Made by a program: the position numbers and the translations under genes
Notes under the pieces: model-generated
The model's input: the letters and a program-made list of their open reading frames with translations, nothing else
What the model was told of the DNA's origin: nothing
The model's database searches: none
Shown here: in pieces, positions 30,843 through 39,947 of the stretch
Position numbering within the stretch: position 1 is the stretch's first letter
How the letters are laid out: each line of letters opens with the position of its first letter
DNA from: DASUWK01 sp036378435
GTDB taxonomy: Bacteria > Chloroflexota > Dormibacteria > Dormibacterales > Dormibacteraceae
DNA length: 64,000 nt
Reading direction: 5' to 3'
Assembly (NCBI GenBank): GCA_036378435.1
Contig: DASUWK010000049.1
Span: forward strand, 1 to 64,000

Positions 30843-32309
30843 CTAGCGAAGGATCGGGACGGCGGCGACCAGACCGAGGCCGAACATCAGCTGGGGGTAG
30901 ATCCCCAGCCCCAGGCTGAATAGACCCGACACCGCGATCGCGACCGCCGAGCCGGGCCGGAGCTGAGTCTCGGCGGGTGTCGCGACCGGCGTCCAGACGT
31001 GGACGACGACGCGCAGGTAGTAGTAGACGGAGACGGCGCTCATCAGCACGGCGATGACCGCCAGCCACAAGAAGCCGTTCTGCACCGCCGCGGCGAAGAG
31101 GAAGAACTTGCCGATGAAACCGACTGTGGGCGGGAAGCCGGCCAGCGACAGCATGAACACCGTCATCAGGAGCCCGAGCCAGGGTCGCTGCTGGCCGAGC
31201 CCGTCAAGGTCGGTGAGGCGATCGCGGTCGCCTTCGGGACCGCTGAGGTGCGTCAGGACGGCGAACGCGCCGAGGTTCATGAAGAGATAGGCGAAGAGGT
31301 AGAAGCCGACCGCCGCCAGGCCCGCGTTCCCGCCCGCCACGACGCCGACCAGGACGTAGCCGGCCTGCGCGACGCCTGAGTACGCGAGCAGGCGCTTCAC
31401 GGACGACTGCACGATCGCCATCAGGTTGCCCACGATCATGCTCACGACCGCGACGAAGGCGAGCAGCAGCTGCCACTCGGCGGAGAGGTGGGGCAGGCCC
31501 AGGCTGAAGACACGGATGATCATGGCGAACGCGGCCGCCTTGGTCCCGACCGACATGAACATCGTCACCGGCAGCGGCGCGCCCTGGTAGACGTCCGGCG
31601 TCCACATGTGGAACGGCGCGGCGGAGACCTTGAAGGCGAAGCCCACGCCCATCAGGACCAGGCCCAGCAGAAGGATCGAGTTGCCCGCGGGATTGCTGCC
31701 CAGACGCTCGGCGATCAAGGGCAGCAGCGTCGAGCCCGTCGCGCCGTAGACGAGCGCCATGCCGTACAGGACGAACGCGCTGGCGAACCCGCCGACCAGC
31801 AGGTACTTCGCCGCGGCCTCCTGGGACCGCGTGCTCGAACGGTCGAACCCCGAGGCGACGTAGAGCGCCAGGGAGAGCAGCTCGAGGCCCAGGAAGACCG
31901 TGACCAGCGAGGTGGCCGAGCCCAGGATCATCATCCCGGCGACCGCCGCGAGCGTGAGGACGTGGAACTCCGATTCGAGCCAGCCGCGCGCTTCGAGGTA
32001 GGGAGCGGATACGGCCACCGTCAGGACACCCAGGACCGCGAACAGCATCTCGAAGAAGAGGGCGAAGGCATCGCCGGTGGCGAAGCCGTAGTAAGCCGAG
32101 CCGCCCGAGCCGTTCTGCCACTCGCCGATGGCTATGCCCAGCGACACGAGGTACCCGATGAAGGCGATCAACGCGACGGCGGGGCCGCGGAAGCGCTTCG
32201 GCAGGATCAGGTCCACGACGATCGCCACGAGCAGCGCGACCAGGATCGCGACGATGGGAGCGATCTGGGTGAGGTCGTGGAACGCCTGAGCGCCCGTGTA
32301 GTGCGGCAT
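30843..32309 (-). CDS. nuoN: NADH-quinone oxidoreductase subunit N
   Basis: A 488-residue antiporter-like membrane subunit of complex I, with about 14 helices. The conserved TM lysines lie in AAPFHMWTPDVYQGAP and SVKRLLAYSGVAQAGY contexts, and LGLELLSLALYV carries the helix-5 glutamate. It is the last gene of the operon. The ATG shares a base with the nuoM stop (TGATG). Confidence 0.95.
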   Translation of the reverse strand: MPHYTGAQAFHDLTQIAPIVAILVALLVAIVVDLILPKRFRGPAVALIAFIGYLVSLGIAIGEWQNGSGGSAYYGFATGDAFALFFEMLFAVLGVLTVAVSAPYLEARGWLESEFHVLTLAAVAGMMILGSATSLVTVFLGLELLSLALYVASGFDRSSTRSQEAAAKYLLVGGFASAFVLYGMALVYGATGSTLLPLIAERLGSNPAGNSILLLGLVLMGVGFAFKVSAAPFHMWTPDVYQGAPLPVTMFMSVGTKAAAFAMIIRVFSLGLPHLSAEWQLLLAFVAVVSMIVGNLMAIVQSSVKRLLAYSGVAQAGYVLVGVVAGGNAGLAAVGFYLFAYLFMNLGAFAVLTHLSGPEGDRDRLTDLDGLGQQRPWLGLLMTVFMLSLAGFPPTVGFIGKFFLFAAAVQNGFLWLAVIAVLMSAVSVYYYLRVVVHVWTPVATPAETQLRPGSAVAIAVSGLFSLGLGIYPQLMFGLGLVAAVPILR

Positions 32310-33784
32310 CAGTTCATGGCTCGCGTGATCACGTACGGGAAGAGCCCGAGCACGAACATCAGGATCACCAGCGGCGCGAGGACGCCGATCTCGCCCACGG
32401 CGAGGTCGACCAGCGAGCCTCCGTCACGCGCGGGCGCCGGACCGTAGAAGGCGCCCTGGAACATCCGCAGCATGTAGACCGGCGTCAGGATCAGCCCGAC
32501 GGCGACGGCGGCGGCCAGCGACGCCGACGCCTGCCAAGCGCCGAGCATGGTCATGAACTCGCCGGCGAAGCTGTTGAGGCCGGGAAGGCCGAGCGCCGCC
32601 AGCGTCACGACCAGGAAGACGCCGGTCAGGATGGGCAGCTTGGGGGCGAGCCCGCGCAGCGCGTCGCGGTCGCGAGTGCCGGTTCGAGCGGCCAGCCAGG
32701 CCACGAGCAGGAAGAGCGCCGCGATGATGATCCCGTGGTTGACCATCTGCAGCACGGCGCCCTGGGCGCCCTGCGCATTGAGCGCGAAGATCCCCAGCAC
32801 GATGAAGCCCATGTGGCTGATCGACGAGTACGCCACGATCGCCTTCATATCGGTCTGCGCCAGCGCCAAGAAGCCGCCGTAGATGATCCCGGCAGCCGCC
32901 AGGATGGCCAGCGCGATGTTCCAGTCCCACCAGAGGACCGGGTGGGGCAGCAGAGGGAGCACGAAGCGCAGGAAGGCGTAGGCGCCGGTCTTGCCCATGA
33001 CGCCCGCGAAGGTGATGAGCATCGGTGTGGGCGCCGCCATATAGGCGTCGGGCAGCCAGGAATGGAATGGGAAGACCGGCACCTTGATGGCGAAGGCGAA
33101 GGCCATCAGGATGAAAAGCCCGAACTGGATGCCGGTGTCAGGCCGCGGCGCTGACAGCAGCGCCGGCAGGTCGAACGAGCGCTGGCCGGTCGCCACGTAC
33201 TCGGCGATGAAGCCGACCAGCAGCAGCAGCGACCCGACCAGCGTGTAGAGGACGAACTTGATCGCCGCTCGCCCCGGCCGCTCCTCTCCCTCGCTCCACA
33301 GCCAGAGCAGGAAGTAGGCGGGGATCAGCATCGCCTCCCAGAAGACGTAGAAGAGGATGAGATCGAGCGCCATGAAGACGCCTGACATGCCCGCCTGCAT
33401 CAGCAGGAGCAAGCCGAGGAAGAGGCTCAGACGGCCCATGCGCTGCGGGGTGGCCAGCACCGCGACCAGGCCCAGGAAGGAGTTGAGAACGACCAGCCAG
33501 AGCGAGATGCCGTCGACTCCGAGCAGATAGCTGATGTGGTACTGCGGGATCCAGTCGACCTGCTGGATGAACTGCATCTGCGGAGGCGGCGCGGGTGGTA
33601 GTGCGCCCAGCTGGTGGAGCGAGTAGTACGTCTCTGTAGACGTGTTGAAAGTCGCGGCGACGTATGCGCTCAGGATTAGCGTCACCAGCGTGACGGCCAG
33701 CGCGACGGGTTTGGCCGCCGGACGCGGCAGGAAGCAGACGATCGCGCCTCCGACCAGCGGTATGAGCCAGATCAAAGTCAGCAT
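32309..33784 (-). CDS. nuoM: NADH-quinone oxidoreductase subunit M
   Basis: A 491-residue antiporter-like proton-pumping subunit. Signatures: FYVFWEAMLIPAYFLLWLW (helix-5 Glu), KVPVFPFHSWLPDAYMAAPT (Lys/His channel residues), MKAIVAYSSISHMGF and LPGLNSFAGEFMTMLG. Length is normal. The ATG and stop overlap the neighbours as TGATG at both ends. Confidence 0.96.
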   Translation of the reverse strand: MLTLIWLIPLVGGAIVCFLPRPAAKPVALAVTLVTLILSAYVAATFNTSTETYYSLHQLGALPPAPPPQMQFIQQVDWIPQYHISYLLGVDGISLWLVVLNSFLGLVAVLATPQRMGRLSLFLGLLLLMQAGMSGVFMALDLILFYVFWEAMLIPAYFLLWLWSEGEERPGRAAIKFVLYTLVGSLLLLVGFIAEYVATGQRSFDLPALLSAPRPDTGIQFGLFILMAFAFAIKVPVFPFHSWLPDAYMAAPTPMLITFAGVMGKTGAYAFLRFVLPLLPHPVLWWDWNIALAILAAAGIIYGGFLALAQTDMKAIVAYSSISHMGFIVLGIFALNAQGAQGAVLQMVNHGIIIAALFLLVAWLAARTGTRDRDALRGLAPKLPILTGVFLVVTLAALGLPGLNSFAGEFMTMLGAWQASASLAAAVAVGLILTPVYMLRMFQGAFYGPAPARDGGSLVDLAVGEIGVLAPLVILMFVLGLFPYVITRAMN

Positions 33785-35700
33785 CAGCCGATAGCCCCGC
33801 GGATCATCACGAGCGCGAGCACGATCACGGCGCCCGTCGTGAGGACCAGGACGTAGTTGCGGAAGTACCCGCTCTGCGTCACCGACAGGTCGGACGCGGT
33901 GTTCTCCGTGCGGGTGCCCAGGCCCATCACGGCGCCGTCGATGATCGGCCGCTCCACCCAGCGCACCAGCGCCGCGCCGAGCCAGTCCATCGGACGCACG
34001 AAGGCCGCGTCATAGATCTCGTCGAACCAGTACTTGCGCTCCAGCAGCGTCTGCACCCAGGGGTACCGAACGCGCACCACCGCCGGGTCCCAGCGCCGCT
34101 CTACGTAGAAGCGGTAGGCGAGGAAGAAGGTGAACGCCCCGAGCAGCACCGTCGCCGCGGTGGCGAGGTACTCGAGGCCGCGCTCCTCCCAGCCCAGCAC
34201 GCCGACGGCCGGGTTCAAGAAGTCCTGGACCAGCTTCCAGCCGGGGTGGAAGCCGGCGTTGATCTGGATGAAGCCGCCGATCGTCGAGAGCACCGCCAGG
34301 ATCGCGACCGGAATCAGCATCACCGGTGGCGCCTCGTGCGGGTGCTCGACCGGACGGTCCGGCGCGGCCTTCACCCAGAAGGTCAGGTAGAACATGCGGC
34401 CCGTATAGAAGCCGGTCAGGAGCGCGGTCACGAAGCCGATCGCCCACATCGCGAGCGCGAAGGGGTCGCCGCGGCTGAAGGCGTCGCCGAGGACCACCTC
34501 CTTGGACCAGAAGCCGACGAACGGGATGATCCCAGCCAGTGAAAGCGAGCCGACGAGGAAGCACAGGGCCGTGCGCGGCAGGTCCTGCCACAGGCCGCCG
34601 AACTTGCGCATGTCCTGCTCGTCCGACAGCGCGTGGATGACGTTGCCCGCCGCCATGAACAGCAGCGCCTTGAAGAAGGCGTGCGACATCAGGTGATAGA
34701 AGCCGGCGGCGTAAGCGCCGACCCCGACGGCCAGGAACATGTATCCGATCTGGCTCATCGTCGAGTACGCCAGCACACGCTTGATGTCGGTCTGCACAAA
34801 CGCGATCGTCGCGGCGAAGAGCGCGGTCACGGCCCCGATCAGCGCGACCGCGTCATGCGCTGTGACGGCGACGTCGTAGATCGGGTGCATGCGTCCCACC
34901 AGGTAGACGCCGGCCGTGACCATCGTCGCCGCGTGGATGAGCGCTGACACCGGCGTCGGGCCCTCCATCGCGTCCGGCAGCCAGGTGTGGAGCGGCAGCT
35001 GCGCGGACTTGGCGACCGCGCCCACCAACAGCAGGAACGCGATGATCTCCAACCCGGCGGAGTCGGCGTGCCCGACGCGACCGAACACCTCGGTGAACAC
35101 CACCGAGTGGTAGGTCACCCAGATGAGAAACGCGGCGAGGATCATGCCGATGTCGCCGATGACGTTCATGACGAACGCCTTGCGGGCCGCGACCACCGCC
35201 GATGGCCGCTGGTACCAGAAGCCGATCAGCAGGTAGCTGCTGAGTCCGACCATCGCCCAGCCGACGACGAGGAACACGAAATTGCCGGCGAAGACCAGCA
35301 GCAGCATCGAGAAGACGAAGAGGTCCATGTAGCAGAAGAAGCGCGCGTAGCTCGGGTTGTCCTCCTGCTCCATGTAGCCGACGGAGTAGGTCACGATCAG
35401 CGCGCCGACGCCGGTGATCACCAACCCCATGAAGACCGACAGGTTGTCGACCAGCAGGTTGAAAGGCGTGCTGAATGAGCCGGAAGTGATCCAGGTCCAG
35501 TAGGTCGACTGTTTCGATGACGCGTCGCCCAGCTGTCCGAAGAACAGGATCACGACACAGACGAAGCTCAGCCAGATGACGCCGGGGCCGAGCAGCATCG
35601 TCAGCACGCGCGACCAGCGCCAGCCGAAGAACGCGTGCAGCAGGGCGCCCAGCGCCGGGAAGGCGAGCACCAGCAATGCCAAAGTCCCGGTGGAGGTCAA
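33784..35700 (-). CDS. nuoL: NADH-quinone oxidoreductase subunit L
   Basis: A 638-residue largest antiporter-like subunit with the extended C-terminal lateral helix region. Signatures: GWAMVGLSSYLLIGFWYQRPSA, SAQLPLHTWLPDAMEGPTPVSALIHAATMV, DIKRVLAYSTMSQIGYMF and MSHAFFKALLFMAAGNVIHAL. The start is TTG at 35700, one base after the nuoK stop. Confidence 0.96.
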   Translation of the reverse strand: MTSTGTLALLVLAFPALGALLHAFFGWRWSRVLTMLLGPGVIWLSFVCVVILFFGQLGDASSKQSTYWTWITSGSFSTPFNLLVDNLSVFMGLVITGVGALIVTYSVGYMEQEDNPSYARFFCYMDLFVFSMLLLVFAGNFVFLVVGWAMVGLSSYLLIGFWYQRPSAVVAARKAFVMNVIGDIGMILAAFLIWVTYHSVVFTEVFGRVGHADSAGLEIIAFLLLVGAVAKSAQLPLHTWLPDAMEGPTPVSALIHAATMVTAGVYLVGRMHPIYDVAVTAHDAVALIGAVTALFAATIAFVQTDIKRVLAYSTMSQIGYMFLAVGVGAYAAGFYHLMSHAFFKALLFMAAGNVIHALSDEQDMRKFGGLWQDLPRTALCFLVGSLSLAGIIPFVGFWSKEVVLGDAFSRGDPFALAMWAIGFVTALLTGFYTGRMFYLTFWVKAAPDRPVEHPHEAPPVMLIPVAILAVLSTIGGFIQINAGFHPGWKLVQDFLNPAVGVLGWEERGLEYLATAATVLLGAFTFFLAYRFYVERRWDPAVVRVRYPWVQTLLERKYWFDEIYDAAFVRPMDWLGAALVRWVERPIIDGAVMGLGTRTENTASDLSVTQSGYFRNYVLVLTTGAVIVLALVMIRGAIG

Positions 35701-35701
35701 C

Positions 35702-36034
35702 TCAGCCCTTCAGCTCACTGAGATCGTCGACGTCTTCGACCTCGCGCACGCGGAAGATGTCGACGAGAACCGCGAGCCCGACGACTGCCTCGGCCGCGGC
35801 GACTGTCATCACCATTAGCGCGAAGAGCTGTCCGTCGAGATTCTGCAACTGCCGCGCGAAGGCGATCAGCGTGAGGTTGACCGCGTTCAGCATCAGCTCG
35901 ATGCAGATCAAGATCACCAGCGGATTACGGCGGATCAGCACGCCCGCTGCGCCGATCGCGAAGAGCAGCGCGCCGAGCAGCAGAAAGTTGCCGGTGTCGA
36001 GCGTGCTCCCGTCCGGGAAGGTGAGCGTCCCCAT
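35702..36034 (-). CDS. nuoK: NADH-quinone oxidoreductase subunit K
   Basis: A 110-residue subunit with three transmembrane helices. The typical core is LLGALLFAIGAAGVLIRRNPLVILICIELMLNAVNL (around residues 19-54), carrying the conserved membrane glutamate of the proton path, followed by AAAEAVVGLAVLV with the second glutamate. The N-terminus has a longer periplasmic segment than E. coli NuoK. The ATG directly abuts the nuoJ stop. Confidence 0.95.
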   Translation of the reverse strand: MGTLTFPDGSTLDTGNFLLLGALLFAIGAAGVLIRRNPLVILICIELMLNAVNLTLIAFARQLQNLDGQLFALMVMTVAAAEAVVGLAVLVDIFRVREVEDVDDLSELKG

Positions 36035-36529
36035 CTAGGGCTCTCGACGCGACAGGTAGATGGCGCCTATCGCCGCGACCAGCAGCAGGATCGAGGTGAC
36101 CTCGAACGGATAGAGATATGTCGAGAAGAGCCCCTGCGCGATCTCCTGGACGGTGCCGAACACGTTGATGTTCGTGCGCTCAGGAGTCCTGTACTGGACG
36201 CCCTGCAGCATCGCCCACGCAAGGCCGAAAAGAACGACGACCATCAGCGCCGACAGCCAGCCCTGGAACCGCAGCCGTTGGGAGCGTCCCTCGCGCGCGG
36301 GACCTATCAGCGCGATCACAAACAGGAAGAGGACCATCACGGCGCCGGCGTACACGATGATCTGCACCGCGAAGATGAACTGCGCCGACAGGATCAGGAA
36401 GATCACTGACAGCGCGATCATCACCACGACCAGGCTGAGAACGCTTCGCAGCGGCTCGCGCTGCCAGACCACTGAGACGCCACCCGCCAGCGCAACCAGG
36501 AACGCGACCCAGAAGACGACGCTGACCAC
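36035..36529 (-). CDS. nuoJ: NADH-quinone oxidoreductase subunit J
   Basis: A 164-residue subunit with about five helices. LRSVLSLVVVMIALSVIFLILSAQFIFAVQIIVYAGAVMVLFLFVIAL is the hallmark region, including the QIIVYAGAVMVLFLFV helix that changes conformation during turnover. GTG start at 36529, directly beside the nuoI stop. Confidence 0.94.
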   Translation of the reverse strand: MVSVVFWVAFLVALAGGVSVVWQREPLRSVLSLVVVMIALSVIFLILSAQFIFAVQIIVYAGAVMVLFLFVIALIGPAREGRSQRLRFQGWLSALMVVVLFGLAWAMLQGVQYRTPERTNINVFGTVQEIAQGLFSTYLYPFEVTSILLLVAAIGAIYLSRREP

Positions 36530-37030
36530 CTAGGGGGCCGCCTCCAGAAGGCGCGCCTTGCCGTAGATGAACTTCTCGCGGCTGGTGTCGGAGAGCTCGT
36601 ACTCAGGCCCGAGCACGATCGCCTGCACGGGGCAGGCCTCTTCGCAGTAGCCGCAGAAGATGCAGCGCAGCATGTTGATCTCGTAGACCTTCGCGTAGCG
36701 CTCGCCGGGTGAGCCGATGCCCTGCTCCTGCTGCTCCGGCGTGTTCTCCGCGGCGATCACTAGGATGCAGCCGACCGGGCACGCCGCGGCACACAGCTCG
36801 CAGCCGATGCACCGTTCGAGGCCGTTCTCGTAGCGGCGCAGGTAATGGCGGCCGCGGTAGCGCTCCGAACGCGGCGTCTTCTCCTCCGGGTACTCGAGCG
36901 TCACCGGCGGCCGGAAGAACTCCTGCAGCGTGGTCTTGAGACCGGTCGCCAGCGCTTTCGCATCGGCCAGCGGGTTGCCGGGATTGACCCGTGTCGACTT
37001 GGCCTTGAAGTCGTCCTGCTGCTCGTCCAT
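36530..37030 (-). CDS. nuoI: NADH-quinone oxidoreductase subunit I (2x[4Fe-4S])
   Basis: A 166-residue peripheral-arm ferredoxin-like subunit. It binds two 4Fe-4S clusters through CIGCELCAAACPVGC and CIFCGYCEEACPVQA, and passes electrons towards cluster N2 in NuoB. RYRGRHYLRRYENGLERC is typical. The ATG at 37030 overlaps the nuoH stop as TGATG; a longer in-frame extension lies inside nuoH and is rejected. Confidence 0.96.
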   Translation of the reverse strand: MDEQQDDFKAKSTRVNPGNPLADAKALATGLKTTLQEFFRPPVTLEYPEEKTPRSERYRGRHYLRRYENGLERCIGCELCAAACPVGCILVIAAENTPEQQEQGIGSPGERYAKVYEINMLRCIFCGYCEEACPVQAIVLGPEYELSDTSREKFIYGKARLLEAAP

Positions 37031-38055
37031 CAGCCTTGGAAAGCTACCAATGCGATCGCGGTGAGGATGACGTTCGCCAGGCCGAGCGGCAGGAGGAACT
37101 TCCACCCGAGCCGCATCAGCATGTCGTAGCGCAGGCGCGGCAGAGTCGCGCGCAGCCAGATGTAGAGGAAGAGAAACAGGATGATCTTGAGCAGGAACCA
37201 GACGATCGGCGGGATCCACCAAGGTCCCCACCACGCGCCGAGAAAGAGCACTGAGGCTAGCGCGGAGACCGTGATGATATTCACGTACTCGGCGAGGTAG
37301 AACATCGTGAACTTGAGCCCCGAGTACTCGGTGAGGTAGCCGCCGACGAGCTCCTGCTCAGCCTCGGGCAGGTCGAACGGCGCGCGGTTTGTCTCCGCCA
37401 CAGCCGACACGAGGTAGATCAGGAAGCCGAGCGGCGTGAAGAGGATCAGGGGCAGGGGGAACGTGAGGCTGCCCCAGGTCACGTGGTAGTTCGCTATGTC
37501 CTGCAGGCGCAGCGAGCCGACGATCATGAAAGTCGGGACCAGCGCGAGCCCGAGCGACATCTCGTAGCTGATGAGCTGGGCAGCTGAGCGCAGGCCGCCG
37601 AGCAGCGAGTACTTCGAGTTCGATGAGTAGCCGCCGAGCATGATCGCGTACACGTTCATGGCGGAGACCGCGAACACGAAGAGGATGCCGATGTTGATGT
37701 CGGCGATCCAGTAGTAGACGCCGAACCAGATGCCGACCGGGATGACGGCCCAAGCGAGGAACGCGGCGCCGACCGCGATCATCGGCGCGACCAGGTAGAC
37801 CACCTTGTCGACGCCGCCCGGCAGGAAGCTCTCCTTGAACGCCAGCTTGACGCCGTCCGCGGCGAGCTGCATCAACCCGAAAGGCCCGACTCGATTGGGG
37901 CCCGGACGCCGCTGCATTCGACCCAGCGCCACGCGCTCGAACCACACTGTGTACGCGCTGGCGGTCAGCAGCACGAAGAGCAGGAAGGCCATGCAGAGCA
38001 CGACCACCGCCCAGAAGGCGATGGGGTTGATGTTCACGAGTTGGTTGCCGATCAA
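37030..38055 (-). CDS. nuoH: NADH-quinone oxidoreductase subunit H
   Basis: A 341-residue membrane subunit forming the quinone-chamber entry with NuoB/NuoD. Signatures: LGRMQRRPGPNRVGPFGLMQLAADGVKLAFKE, AINVYA-like SAMNVYAIMLGGYSSNSKYSLLGGLRSAAQLISYE, RAPFDLPEAEQELVGGY. The long frame upstream lies inside nuoG. The true start is probably TTG 38055, overlapping the nuoG stop as TTGA, with a GTG seven codons into the frame (LIGNQLVNINP) as an alternative. Confidence 0.95.
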   Translation of the reverse strand: MIGNQLVNINPIAFWAVVVLCMAFLLFVLLTASAYTVWFERVALGRMQRRPGPNRVGPFGLMQLAADGVKLAFKESFLPGGVDKVVYLVAPMIAVGAAFLAWAVIPVGIWFGVYYWIADINIGILFVFAVSAMNVYAIMLGGYSSNSKYSLLGGLRSAAQLISYEMSLGLALVPTFMIVGSLRLQDIANYHVTWGSLTFPLPLILFTPLGFLIYLVSAVAETNRAPFDLPEAEQELVGGYLTEYSGLKFTMFYLAEYVNIITVSALASVLFLGAWWGPWWIPPIVWFLLKIILFLFLYIWLRATLPRLRYDMLMRLGWKFLLPLGLANVILTAIALVAFQG

Positions 38056-39947
38056 GGTCGTGCCGGCCCCTGCACCGTCGGATTGCGCAAGCCGGCGGCC
38101 GGCGCCGGTGGATCGGCGAGTGCCGCCAGCTCCGCCGGGAACGCCTGCGCCGCGGCGCGCTGCACACCGTAGACACCGAGAAAGTCGAGGTCCAGCCCCA
38201 GTCCGCGGGCCAGCTCGCAAAGCACGTCCCAGCCTTCGCGCATGGGATCGGACACGAGCAGGACGGGGCGCAGGAACTGCACGCGTCCCTCGACGTTCGT
38301 GTAGCTGCCCTGCGTCTCGGCAAAGGTGAGATCCGGCAGCACGACCTGCGCCGACTGCAGCTCAGCGCGAGGCAGGGAATCCCAGCTGATGACCGTCTTC
38401 GCCGACTTCGGGACCGGCACGGCCGGCGGCCCCCAGCTGAGGCAGGTGTCGACGCCGGCGAGGTCGTCGGGCTCCACCGCCAGACCGAGGTTCAAGGCGC
38501 CGCGTTCGTTGGTGGCACGGTAGAGCGGCATCGACGCCGCCTTCAGGCTGGTCGCCAGGTCCCGCGCGGCGGCGACGATGACCGCCGCGTCACCGGCGCC
38601 CCTGCCGTCGCCGTAGAGGATCGCGACCGGCCCCTCGCGCAGGGCCTCGTGGCGCCGCAGCCCGGCGATCGCCTTCGGCATGTCGGCCCAGGTGCTGCGC
38701 ACGTGCACCGTGTCGCGGTGCCGGTCCAGGTCCAGCTCGTCCGGGTGGACCAGGACCAGCTTGGCGCCGCCCTTCGACACCGCCTTCTTGATCCGCAGGT
38801 TGATGATCGGAACGTCGTCCCGCGTGTCCGACGCGATGACGACGATCGCCCGCGCGCGGTCCAGGTCGTCGATGGCGAGGGTGTCGGTGGGCCCGGGCTG
38901 CGGCAGCAGCGTTCGCCGCTCCAGCGCGACCCGGGCTCCGGCCAGCGGGCCGTCCAGCAGCTTGCGCAGCAGGTAGAGCTCCTCGTTGGTCGCGTCCTGC
39001 GCGACGGAGATCCCGAGCCGCCGCTTCTTGCCCCGCAGCGCCTCCACCGTGCGCGTGATCGCCTCCTCCCACGACGCGGCGCGGCCCTCGACCTGGGGGA
39101 CGCGCAGGCGCGCGGGATCGTTGACGTGCGTGTAGTCGAAGCGGCCGCGGTCGCAGATCCAGCCGTCATCGATCTCGTCGTTCTCGTGCGAGGTGACGCG
39201 CACCAGCTGGCGGCGGCGCTCCCAGAGCGTGACGCTGCAGCCGACCGAGCACTTCGAGCAGATCGACTCGGTGTGGTTCATGTCCCAGGGGCGGGACTCG
39301 AACCGCCAAACCCGGGAGGTCAGGGCGCCGACTGGGCAGAGGTCGATGATGTTGCCGCTGAAGATCGACTCCAGGGGGCGGTCGAACTGGCTCGTGATGA
39401 ACGACTGCGCACCGCGCTGGTCGGTCGTCAGCTCCTGCTCCCAGGCGATCTCGTCGTAGTAGCGCGTGCAGCGGTAGCAGAGCACGCAGCGCTCGCGGTC
39501 GAGGGCGATCTTGTCCGAGAGCGGGATCGGCTTCGGAAAGTGCAGTCGGGGATCGCTCACGCGGCTCACCGGGAACGCGTGCCGGAACGTGTAGTCCTGC
39601 AGCGGGCACTCGCCGCCCTTGTCGCAGACGGGACAGTCGAGAGGATGGTTGACCAGCTCGAACTCGAGGATGTCGGCGCGGCCGGCGACCGCCATGGGCG
39701 AGGCGGTCTTCACGACCATCCCGTCGGCGACCGGCGTGGTGCAGGCGGTCTGCGGGCGGGGCGGCCCCGGCGACATCTCGACCAGGCAGAGCCGGCAAGC
39801 GCCGACCGGGTCGAGCTTGTGGTGGTAGCAGAAGACGGGGATCTCGATCCCGATCCGCTTGGCGGCCTCGACCACCAGCGTGCCCTTGGGCACGGTGACC
39901 TCGATGCCGTCGATGGTGAGCGTGACCGTCGGCGGGGTCTCAGGCAA
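38052..39947 (-). CDS. nuoG: NADH-quinone oxidoreductase subunit G
   Basis: A 631-residue iron-sulfur subunit. In order: a 2Fe-2S domain (CYHHKLDPVGACRLCLVE), the His/Cys-ligated 4Fe-4S segment (HPLDCPVCDKGGECPLQD), CVLCYRCTRYYDEI, and the molybdopterin-oxidoreductase-like domain with the N7-type cysteine set CSKCSVGCSV. The C-terminal part is shorter than in E. coli NuoG (about 900). TTG start at 39947, overlapping nuoF by 8 bp. Confidence 0.95.
   Translation of the reverse strand: MPETPPTVTLTIDGIEVTVPKGTLVVEAAKRIGIEIPVFCYHHKLDPVGACRLCLVEMSPGPPRPQTACTTPVADGMVVKTASPMAVAGRADILEFELVNHPLDCPVCDKGGECPLQDYTFRHAFPVSRVSDPRLHFPKPIPLSDKIALDRERCVLCYRCTRYYDEIAWEQELTTDQRGAQSFITSQFDRPLESIFSGNIIDLCPVGALTSRVWRFESRPWDMNHTESICSKCSVGCSVTLWERRRQLVRVTSHENDEIDDGWICDRGRFDYTHVNDPARLRVPQVEGRAASWEEAITRTVEALRGKKRRLGISVAQDATNEELYLLRKLLDGPLAGARVALERRTLLPQPGPTDTLAIDDLDRARAIVVIASDTRDDVPIINLRIKKAVSKGGAKLVLVHPDELDLDRHRDTVHVRSTWADMPKAIAGLRRHEALREGPVAILYGDGRGAGDAAVIVAAARDLATSLKAASMPLYRATNERGALNLGLAVEPDDLAGVDTCLSWGPPAVPVPKSAKTVISWDSLPRAELQSAQVVLPDLTFAETQGSYTNVEGRVQFLRPVLLVSDPMREGWDVLCELARGLGLDLDFLGVYGVQRAAAQAFPAELAALADPPAPAAGLRNPTVQGPARP

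Noticed and set aside
31488..32447. 319-codon plus-strand open frame opposite nuoN/nuoM
   Set aside because: Shadow of nuoN; product is His/Gln/Asp/Arg-rich without motifs. Several similar long antisense frames opposite nuo genes (e.g. 38649-40313, 39859-41367) are rejected for the same reason.
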